Below, piece after piece: positions 8,263 to 14,339 of a stretch of DNA of 32,583 nt. The notes under the pieces were generated by a model. The model saw only the letters and a list, made by a program, of their open reading frames with translations. It had not been told where the DNA came from and searched no databases. This DNA is from DATLMR01 sp035634255 (GTDB lineage Bacteria; Acidobacteriota; Blastocatellia; UBA7656), in NCBI GenBank assembly GCA_035634255.1, contig DASQDI010000036.1, forward strand, positions 1 to 32,583, written 5' to 3'. Both the position numbers and the translations under genes were made by a program. Positions within the stretch are counted from its first letter, which is position 1; each line of letters opens with the position of its first letter.

Positions 8263-8496
8263 ACAAGCTCATCATTCCGGCGACGGCGCTGAGCCCCGCG
8301 GTCACTCTCTACGGGTCTGTTCTCGCCGGGGATGGCTTGCGGGAATGCGCGCGAGGCGCGGAGGGGAACCCCACTCCGTCGTCCCCGCTCGCGGGCCTCT
8401 TGCCCGTGCCTATCTATTAACCAATCGCGGGAATAAGATAATAGCCGGCAGTAAGGGCTTCGGCCTTGCGACACTAAATACTGGAAAGGGTCTCAC
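8263..8496 (+). other. GC-rich structured leader before khtT
   Basis: No gene seen. The stretch has several self-complementary GC-rich segments (for example GGGGAACCCC near 8362 and a small UUCG-capped hairpin at 8453-8468) immediately before an antiporter regulator gene. I compared it by memory with the c-di-AMP (ydaO) riboswitch and could not find its conserved 3' segment, so no riboswitch family is assigned. Confidence 0.3.
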
Positions 8497-8997
8497 ATGT
8501 CCACAATCAGAGAATCCAACCTTCCGGGCGTCGGGCGTAAGTTTCAGATCGAGACTACGAGCGGCGACCGTTTAGTCATCGTGATCCACGACGACGGCAC
8601 GCGCGAGCTGTACCACTTCACGCGCAAGAACCCGAATCAAGTCGCTTCGGTCCTGACGCTCGCCGACAGCGAGGCCCGGCAGATCGCCGGCATCATCGGC
8701 GGGCTGACCTACGTGCCGAAGGCCCTGCCCTCGGCGGAGATCGTTCTCGACGACCTGCTCCTGCAATGGTACACGATAGAGCCGGGGTCGGCCGCCATCG
8801 GTAAGACCATCCGGGACCTGCGGGTCCGCACCGAGACTGGCGCGTCCATCGTGTCGATAATCGAGCCGGATCGCATGAAGCGGATCAACCCGGAAGCGGA
8901 CACGGTGCTCAACGAAGGGGCGACCCTCATCCTCGCGGGCGACCGGCGGACCATCTCTGCTCTGAAGCGGCTGCTGTCTGACGGAAAGGTCGCGTAG
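8497..8997 (+). CDS. khtT: KhtT-like K+/H+ antiporter regulatory subunit (RCK_C/TrkA-C)
   Basis: A 166-residue soluble protein. The N-terminal part (LPGVGRKFQIETTSGDRLVI and HDDGTRELYHF) matches the KhtT/CPA2-regulator type, and residues about 82-166 form a TrkA-C (RCK_C) domain ending 'GATLILAGDRRTISALKRLL'. In Bacillus subtilis, KhtT gates the KhtU antiporter and binds c-di-AMP through its RCK_C domain; whether this protein binds c-di-AMP cannot be told. GGAAAGGG eight bases upstream supports the ATG. The stop codon is one base from the next ATG, so translation is coupled to the antiporter gene and a 1:1 complex at the cytoplasmic membrane is likely. Confidence 0.88.
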   Translation: MSTIRESNLPGVGRKFQIETTSGDRLVIVIHDDGTRELYHFTRKNPNQVASVLTLADSEARQIAGIIGGLTYVPKALPSAEIVLDDLLLQWYTIEPGSAAIGKTIRDLRVRTETGASIVSIIEPDRMKRINPEADTVLNEGATLILAGDRRTISALKRLLSDGKVA

Positions 8998-8998
8998 A

Positions 8999-10252
8999 AT
9001 GGTGAACCACCTCGTCCTCGAAGTCGGCCTCGCGCTGGGGCTGGTCGCGGCGGCCGCGCTGCTTTCGGCCCGCCTGCGGTTCTCGATTGTCCCCTTCCTC
9101 ATCCTGATCGGGATGGCGGTCGGGCCTCACGCGCCCAAGATATGGCTCTTCGATTTTCGCTTCATCGAGAGCGCCCCTTTGATCGAGTTCATCGGCCGGA
9201 TCGGGGTCCTGTTCCTGCTCTTCTACCTGGGGCTGGAATTCTCCATTAGCCGCCTGATTAAGTCGGGCCGCTCCATCGCCGTGGGCGGGACTATTTACAT
9301 CGCCCTCAACTTCACCGCCGGGCTGGCCTACGCCTTCCTGATGGGGTGGCCTCTGAAAGAGGTGCTGGTCGCCGCCGGCGTCACGACCATCTCGTCGAGC
9401 GCCATAGTCGCGAAGGTCCTCTTCGACCTGCGCCGCACGGTCAACCCCGAGACCGAGCTGATCCTCGGCATCATCATGTTCGAGGACGTCTTCCTGGCCT
9501 TCTACCTCTCGCTCGTCTCGGGCGTCGTGCTGAGCGGCGCGACCTCCCTCGGCGGGATACTCTCTTCGGCGGGCTTCGCGCTCGCGTTCATCCTCGGCTT
9601 AATGATCCTCGGCAGGCTGGCCACCCCCTGGCTGAACCGGGCCCTGCGCATCCCCTCGAACGAGGCTTTCATGCTGACGATCTTCGCGGGCCTGTTCCTT
9701 CTGGCCGGGCTCGGCGAAACCATTCACGTGGCCGAAGCCATCGGCGCGCTGCTGCTCGGGCTGGTCCTCGCGGAGACCGAGCACTCCCAGAGGATCGAGC
9801 ACCTCGTCGTGCCCTTCCGCGATTTTTTCGGCGCGCTCTTCTTCTTCGGCTTCGGGCTGACAATAGACCCCTTCGTCCTGGGCGGGGCCGTGTGGCCCGC
9901 GCTCGGGGCGGTGCTGCTGACCCTGATCGGCAACGTCGTCGCCGGCATGCTCGCGGGCAGGAGCGCGGGGCTCGCGCCGGAGTCCTCGATGAACATCGGC
10001 CTGACCATCGTGTCGCGCGGCGAGTTCTCGATCATCATGGCGAACCTCGCGAAATCGGGGGGGCTGCTGCCCGTCCTGCAACCCTTCGCGGCCCTCTACG
10101 TCCTCCTCCTCGCCGTGCTCGGGCCTCTGCTCACCAAAGAGTCCGGCCGCGTCTACCTCCTTTACGCGAAGCTGGTCGGGGGCCGCAAGGAGCGGGTAAG
10201 TGAAAGCTTCGGCGAAGCCGAGCCGGAGCACGAGGAGATCCCCGGCAGGTGA
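8999..10252 (+). CDS. khtU: KhtU/KefB-like monovalent cation:proton antiporter (CPA2)
   Basis: A 417-residue integral membrane protein with about 12 hydrophobic segments, of the CPA2 sodium/proton exchanger fold. Typical features are the second segment 'VPFLILIGMAVGPHAP', the 'LGLEFSISRL' region, and the helical stretch 'LVSGVVLSG' to 'GLVLAETEHSQRIEHLVVPFRDFFGALFFFGFG'. The length fits a KhtU/KefB core without the C-terminal NAD-binding RCK_N domain of KefB/KefC, in agreement with the separate regulator gene just upstream. The predicted role is K+ (or Na+) efflux in exchange for protons, in pH or osmotic homeostasis. The gene begins one base after khtT and ends convergently with the DUF3990 gene; no clear terminator is seen between them. 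Confidence 0.88.
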   Translation: MVNHLVLEVGLALGLVAAAALLSARLRFSIVPFLILIGMAVGPHAPKIWLFDFRFIESAPLIEFIGRIGVLFLLFYLGLEFSISRLIKSGRSIAVGGTIYIALNFTAGLAYAFLMGWPLKEVLVAAGVTTISSSAIVAKVLFDLRRTVNPETELILGIIMFEDVFLAFYLSLVSGVVLSGATSLGGILSSAGFALAFILGLMILGRLATPWLNRALRIPSNEAFMLTIFAGLFLLAGLGETIHVAEAIGALLLGLVLAETEHSQRIEHLVVPFRDFFGALFFFGFGLTIDPFVLGGAVWPALGAVLLTLIGNVVAGMLAGRSAGLAPESSMNIGLTIVSRGEFSIIMANLAKSGGLLPVLQPFAALYVLLLAVLGPLLTKESGRVYLLYAKLVGGRKERVSESFGEAEPEHEEIPGR

Positions 10253-10294
10253 TCGCGCTCTAAAAGGGTTTTAAAAGATTAAGCGCAGGCGCGG

Positions 10295-11173
10295 CTAAGG
10301 CATCTTAGAGAAAGCCACCCTCACCGCCGTGCGCTGGCCGATGCTGGTCATGGAGAGCAGGTTCACCCCCCCGCGTATCGTGTTGGCTTCGGTCTTGAAA
10401 ATCACGCTGCCGCAAATCTTCGCGATGGCGGCCACGTCCTCGTCAGAAATCCAGCCGCTCATCAGGGTGTTGATCGCCAGGAGCTTCTGGGCGGTAGGGA
10501 GGGCGGCGATGTCTCCGGCCGAGTGCGTGTTGACCCAGTTCCGCACCTGATCGTCGTCGTGTATCCAGCTCGCGCTGAACGTACAGTCGTACAGACGCTC
10601 GTTGTCCTTGGTGAACAGGAACCTCCGCTTCTTGGCCAGTTCAGTGTTAAAGGCGGCCAGGCCGGTCCGCCCCCAATTGATCTGGTGGATGTGCTCGGGG
10701 ATCACGTCCCCTCCTCCGGGCATCCCGCTGTCCTTCCGGGTCCACAATGGGCCGCGCATCCAGGGGTAGTTCGCCGTCCAGTCGTTGTCCTTGGGGCGCA
10801 TCGCGGACGTGCGGATTCCCCGGTTGTATTCGACGAACTCGATCCAGGTCGCCGGTTTCGAGTCGAACAGCACGGGGGCGTTGGGGGGCCGGAACTTCCC
10901 CTTGTCGGGGTAGTGCAGGGGCACGCCGGAAATGCGCGAGTACTCCTGCGGGGTGAGGGCGAACCGGACTACCCCCCACTCCGTGTTATTCCTCTTGGCC
11001 CACTTAAGGGCCATCGCCTTGTGTTCCGCCGCGACCGTGTAGAACCCTTTCCCGAAGTCCGTGTACTCCCACCAGCCGAGCGTACTATACTGCGGCACGG
11101 CCATAGGCGTGAGGTCCAGCGACATAAGCTTCCTGGCCTGTTCCAGACTCGTTCCATGGTAAAAGTAGCGCAT
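10295..11173 (-). CDS. DUF3990 (ADP-ribosyltransferase-like) protein with C-terminal helical module
   Basis: A 292-residue protein. Residues 1-125 carry the DUF3990 signature: YHGT (5-8), DFGKGFY (39-45), a KWAKR helix (57-61), and WIEFVEYNRG (110-119), in the order seen in this ART-clan family. H6 and Y45 are placed like the H and Y of the H-Y-E ART triad; the third residue is uncertain. The middle (125-215) is unassigned. Residues about 219-292 form a separate helical module ('INTLMSGWISDEDVAAIAKICGSV', 'LTSIGQRT'-like 'MTSIGQRTAVRV') that I associate with phage-tail-like injection-system proteins, from memory only. No signal peptide. An upstream in-frame extension to 11281 is rejected; GAGAGGAG precedes the chosen ATG. 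No immunity-like gene adjoins. Confidence 0.7.
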   Translation of the reverse strand: MRYFYHGTSLEQARKLMSLDLTPMAVPQYSTLGWWEYTDFGKGFYTVAAEHKAMALKWAKRNNTEWGVVRFALTPQEYSRISGVPLHYPDKGKFRPPNAPVLFDSKPATWIEFVEYNRGIRTSAMRPKDNDWTANYPWMRGPLWTRKDSGMPGGGDVIPEHIHQINWGRTGLAAFNTELAKKRRFLFTKDNERLYDCTFSASWIHDDDQVRNWVNTHSAGDIAALPTAQKLLAINTLMSGWISDEDVAAIAKICGSVIFKTEANTIRGGVNLLSMTSIGQRTAVRVAFSKMP

Positions 11174-11277
11174 GCTTATTCGAACTCCTCTCCGATGGCT
11201 TTCAAATTTTTTATCAAAGCTCCCTTTTCGTATACCCCATGTAGACGCGATCCCGGAAAGAAACGATGCGCGTTTTT

Positions 11278-11308
11278 GCATGCCTGTTAAGCGCTCGCTA
11301 TGGCATGC
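11278..11308. promoter_or_regulatory. Inverted repeat in the divergent DUF3990/miaB gap
   Basis: GCATGCC (11278-11284) and GGCATGC (11302-11308) form a perfect 7-bp inverted repeat with a 17-base spacer, with a smaller AGCGCT palindrome inside. It sits between the two divergent genes, where an operator would be expected. It may be chance. Confidence 0.25.
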
Positions 11309-11336
11309 GCGTCGCCCGAGGTGTTAAGATTCGTCG

Positions 11337-11370
11337 TTGATCGTCTCTCGCCGGGAGACGACCTTATCAA
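11337..11370 (+). other. Hairpin in the miaB 5' leader
   Basis: TCGTCTC (11341-11347) pairs with GAGACGA (11355-11361) around a seven-base loop, flanked by TTGAT and ATCAA. It ends 26 bases before the miaB start codon. No T-run follows, so it is a leader structure rather than a terminator. Confidence 0.35.
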
Positions 11371-11396
11371 ATAGTTCGGGGGACTGAAAGTAAGAG

Positions 11397-12788
11397 ATGC
11401 GAGCGCACCTTGTGACATTCGGCTGTCAGATGAACGAGTACGACACGCACGCCATCCGGTCGGAGCTCGCGGGGATAGGCTATGCGTTCGTGGACGATTT
11501 CCGCGAAGCCGACCTGGTGCTGGTCAACACTTGCGCCGTGCGCGGCAAGCCGGTCGAGAAGGTCCAGACCTTGCTCGGCGAATTGCGGAAGGAGAAGCTG
11601 CGCCGCCGCAACGTCACCGTCGGCCTGATGGGCTGCCTCGCGCAGCTCCCCGAGGGCCAGAGGATGGGGAAGAAGTTCGGGGTCGACATCATGCTCGGGC
11701 CGGGCGCGATCACGGAGATCGTGCCCGCCATCTCGCGCGGTAAGTTTCAATCGTTCGAGTTCAAAAGCGAGCTCCAATTCTACACCCCCCCGCCGCCCGC
11801 CGGGGCCGTCTCCGCGCACCTCACGATCATGCGGGGGTGCAATCACCGCTGCACCTACTGCGTCGTGCCCGCGACCCGCGGGGCCGAGGTCTCGCGCCCG
11901 CACGCGGACATAATCGCCGAGGCCCGCGCGCTTAAAGACGAGGGCGTGGTCGAGGTGACCCTGCTCGGGCAGAACGTGAACTCGTACGGCATGCGGCCTG
12001 GGACCGGCGCGCGGCGCGCCCTTCTGGAAGGCTACCCTTCGTTCGCGGAGTTGCTCAGGATGGTCGGCCGCGTCGGGCTGCCCCGCGTCCGCTTCGTCAC
12101 CTCGCACCCCGTGAATTTCGACGACGAGATAATCGAGGCCATCGCGGACACCCCGGCGGTCTGCCGCTACATCCACCTGCCCGTTCAGTCGGGGTCGGAC
12201 CGCGTGCTCAGGCGCATGGCCCGCGAGTACACGCGCGAATTTTACATGGGCCGCGTCAGCAAGATCCGCGAGCTGCTGCCCGACGCGACCGTCTCGACCG
12301 ACATAATCGTCGGCTTCCCCGGCGAGACGGAGGAGGATTTCGACGAGACGCTCTCGCTCTACCGCGAGGCCGGGTACGACCTGGCCTACATGTTCATCTA
12401 CTCCGAGCGCGAGGGGACCCCGGCGGCGACACACTTCGAAGACGTGCCGCGCGAGGTCAAGGTCGAGCGCCTCTCGCGCCTGATAGAGCTGTCGAAAGAG
12501 GTCTCCCTTGAGCGGAACCGGTCCTGGGTCGGGCGCGAGGTCGAGGTGCTGGTCAAAGGCCCGTCCGAGGAAGAGGGGTTCGTGCAGGGGCACACGCGCG
12601 GCAACCACGTCGCGGTCGTGAGGGGCGACCTCGCGCCGGGCATCCATAAAGCCAAAGTCGCCCACGCCACCCCGAACCGGCTCTACTGCGAGTCCGAGGC
12701 CGCCGCGGCCCTCGGTTACGAGTCGTTGCGCTCGGCCGGGTCGAGTGGCCCGCGCCGCCTGAACGTCCTGACGCTCCGCGACGTTTGA
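11397..12788 (+). CDS. miaB: tRNA-2-methylthio-N6-dimethylallyladenosine synthase MiaB
   Basis: A 463-residue radical-SAM methylthiotransferase that adds a methylthio group to i6A37 of tRNAs reading UNN codons. The N-terminal UPF0004 domain carries the auxiliary iron-sulfur cysteines C10 (TFGCQMNEYD), C46 (NTCAVR) and C80 (MGCLAQ). The radical-SAM cluster is C148, C152 and C155 (GCNHRCTYC). A TRAM domain closes the protein ('VGREVEVLVKGPSEEEGFVQGHTRGNHVAV'). The NEYDTHAIRSEL start and the RGAEVSRP segment favour MiaB over MtaB or RimO. The length is normal. It is divergent from the DUF3990 gene and 162 bases from the next gene, so probably monocistronic. Confidence 0.95.
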   Translation: MRAHLVTFGCQMNEYDTHAIRSELAGIGYAFVDDFREADLVLVNTCAVRGKPVEKVQTLLGELRKEKLRRRNVTVGLMGCLAQLPEGQRMGKKFGVDIMLGPGAITEIVPAISRGKFQSFEFKSELQFYTPPPPAGAVSAHLTIMRGCNHRCTYCVVPATRGAEVSRPHADIIAEARALKDEGVVEVTLLGQNVNSYGMRPGTGARRALLEGYPSFAELLRMVGRVGLPRVRFVTSHPVNFDDEIIEAIADTPAVCRYIHLPVQSGSDRVLRRMAREYTREFYMGRVSKIRELLPDATVSTDIIVGFPGETEEDFDETLSLYREAGYDLAYMFIYSEREGTPAATHFEDVPREVKVERLSRLIELSKEVSLERNRSWVGREVEVLVKGPSEEEGFVQGHTRGNHVAVVRGDLAPGIHKAKVAHATPNRLYCESEAAAALGYESLRSAGSSGPRRLNVLTLRDV

Positions 12789-12851
12789 CCCATCCGATTA
12801 ATCGGCGCTTATTTATGCCCGCCGGGGCGGACTTCACCTCTATGGCCTGTC

Positions 12852-12881
12852 TTGAATGAGGTCAAATCAAAATGCTATATT
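12852..12881 (+). promoter_or_regulatory. Promoter for the YtxH gene
   Basis: TTGAAT (12852-12857), an 18-base spacer and TATATT (12876-12881) preceded by TGC, an extended -10. The predicted start near 12888 gives a leader of about 60 bases that ends in AGGAGG before the YtxH ATG. Confidence 0.55.
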
Positions 12882-12950
12882 CACTTGTCTTGATCTTGCG
12901 GTGAAATCGAGACCGTAGTTGGCGGACGCAAATTAATCAGGAGGTTCAAG

Positions 12951-13391
12951 ATGGCGCAACATGAAGACTCATCGGCATCAGAGAAACTTACCTATCTTTT
13001 AATCGGGGCGGGGCTGGGGGCCACGATAGCCCTCTTATTCGCGCCGAAGCCCGGTCGCGAGCTGCGTACAGACATCGTAGATTACACCAAGCGCGGGGTC
13101 GACGCGGCGGGCGAGGGCGCTCGCGCCCTGACGGACCGCGCGAACGAGCTTTACGAGACGGGCCGCGGCAAGGTGGGCGAGTATTACGAGACGGGCCGCG
13201 AAAAGGTGTCGGACGTTTACGGCACGGCCCGCGAGAAGGTGTCGCAGAGCGCGGGGGTAGTCTCTGAAGTCGCGGGGCGTCAGAAGGAACAGATCGCCGC
13301 GGCGATTGAAGCGGGCAAGCAGGCTTACAGGGAAGAGAAGCGTAAGGCCGGGGAGTCCGGGGGAGCGACCCTCGAAGGCGACGAAGCCTGA
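12951..13391 (+). CDS. YtxH-like membrane-anchored protein with 11-residue repeats
   Basis: A 146-residue protein with one hydrophobic segment (about residues 15-31, 'LLIGAGLGATIALLFAPKPGREL'), the hallmark of YtxH (PF12732). Behind it lies a long charged amphipathic helix. Residues 68-100 are three consecutive 11-residue repeats of the form Y-x-T-x-R-x-K-V-x-x-x, echoed weakly on both sides. Such 11-mer amphipathic repeats occur in LEA-like and lipid-surface-binding helices; YtxH proteins are often stress induced, but neither role can be proven here. A strong AGGAGG precedes the ATG, and an extended -10 promoter lies upstream. A terminator-like hairpin follows the stop; the DUF948-like gene further on is a likely functional partner because such pairs are often neighbours. 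Confidence 0.85.
   Translation: MAQHEDSSASEKLTYLLIGAGLGATIALLFAPKPGRELRTDIVDYTKRGVDAAGEGARALTDRANELYETGRGKVGEYYETGREKVSDVYGTAREKVSQSAGVVSEVAGRQKEQIAAAIEAGKQAYREEKRKAGESGGATLEGDEA
13152..13250 (+). repeat. Three tandem 33-base coding repeats in the YtxH gene
   Basis: Units 13152-13184, 13185-13217 and 13218-13250 each begin TAC and share the core ACGGSCCGCG followed by AAGGTG. They keep the reading frame and encode the 11-residue repeats. Confidence 0.8.
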
Positions 13392-13395
13392 TCGC

Positions 13396-13428
13396 CCGGC
13401 CCGCCTGAGGGCCGGCGTTTTGCTCTTT
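13396..13428 (+). terminator. Terminator-like hairpin after the YtxH gene
   Basis: CCGGCCC (13396-13402) pairs with GGGCCGG (13409-13415) around a six-base loop and is followed by TTTTGCTCTTTT. It could end YtxH transcription or only attenuate it into the next gene, which lacks an obvious promoter of its own. Confidence 0.65.
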
Positions 13429-13565
13429 TATAATCGGGAGGACGGAAGCGTTTCCGGCCGCCGGCCGTGCGGGGCGGGAACGGCGTGCAGCCTGCGCCAG
13501 TCACCCTTCAACGCAGCGGCACGGGAGCTTGTGACCAAGTCCCTTGTGTTTTACAAGGAGTGCTC

Positions 13566-14171
13566 GTGAATCATCAGACCTTCGAAACAATAATTGCGGT
13601 AGCCGCCGTCGTTATTTTTCTTATCCAGGCCGTCGTCTTCGTCCTGATCTACTCCGCGGTAAAGAAGCTGACGGGGATCGTCAGCTCTCTTCAGGCGAGA
13701 GTCGAGCCGATCATAACGAAGGCCGAGCCGATAATCGGGAAGGTTGGGCCGGTGGTCGAGCAGGTCCAGGAGACCGTCATGATCGTGAAGTCGACGGTCG
13801 ATACGGTGAGCGCGCAGACCAGGGAGGCCATCGAGAGGGTGACGGTCGAGACGCGCGCCGTCGCCAACTCGATCTCGACCTCTTCGCAGGAGATTACGGG
13901 CCTCGCGCGCCGCCAGGCTGACCAGATATCGGGCACCCTGGACCTGGCGAACTCGATGCTCCAGCGGCAGATCACGGAGCTGGACAGCCTGCTCTCCCGC
14001 ACCCAGAACCGCATCGAGTACACGACCGTCGAAGTGCAGACGACCGTCCTCCAGCCGATCCGCGAGGCGTCGGCGCTGATCGTCGGGATACGCCGCGCGG
14101 TCGACACCCTCTTCAACCGGGACCGCAAGCAGATCGACAAGGTGTACCAGGACGAAGAGATGTTCATTTGA
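13566..14171 (+). CDS. DUF948-like single-pass membrane coiled-coil protein
   Basis: A 201-residue protein with an N-terminal membrane helix (residues about 7-30) and a long Val/Thr/Gln-rich helical region without Pro breaks, resembling DUF948 proteins. Repeated 'VEPIITKAEPIIGKVGPVVEQV' segments and later heptad-like spacing predict an extended coiled coil. A GTG start at 13566 is chosen because ACAAGGAG lies five bases before it; an upstream in-frame ATG at 13467 would add 33 residues unlike the family and hide the membrane helix. DUF948 and YtxH genes are commonly adjacent and general-stress linked in Firmicutes; here the order is the same. Its molecular role is unknown. A strong terminator at 14253 ends the unit. 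Confidence 0.8.
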   Translation: MNHQTFETIIAVAAVVIFLIQAVVFVLIYSAVKKLTGIVSSLQARVEPIITKAEPIIGKVGPVVEQVQETVMIVKSTVDTVSAQTREAIERVTVETRAVANSISTSSQEITGLARRQADQISGTLDLANSMLQRQITELDSLLSRTQNRIEYTTVEVQTTVLQPIREASALIVGIRRAVDTLFNRDRKQIDKVYQDEEMFI

Positions 14172-14252
14172 CGCAGTCCCGGCCCGGCGGCCCTGTGATC
14201 GGCCGCCGGAGCCGGTTTTGAGCGGCCTGGAGTTGACTACCTCATCCTCCAC

Positions 14253-14297
14253 GGCACCTGGCTCTCCCGCAAGAGCCGGGTGCCTTTTGCAATTTTG
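14253..14297 (+). terminator. Strong Rho-independent terminator before ileS
   Basis: A 13-bp stem with one G-U pair (14253-14265 with 14272-14284, six-base loop) followed by TTTTGCAATTTT. It overlaps a possible upstream GTG start of the ileS frame, which argues that ileS starts further on, at 14340. Confidence 0.85.
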
Positions 14298-14339
14298 GAT
14301 TTTGTTCGGACACTCGAATGGAAGGTGCGTGACAGAGCG

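Noticed and set aside
8263..8496. c-di-AMP (ydaO) riboswitch before khtT
   Set aside because: The conserved 3' core segment is not found; kept only as an open question in the findings.
14280..14339. GTG start 20 codons upstream for ileS
   Set aside because: It lies inside the intrinsic terminator of the previous gene.
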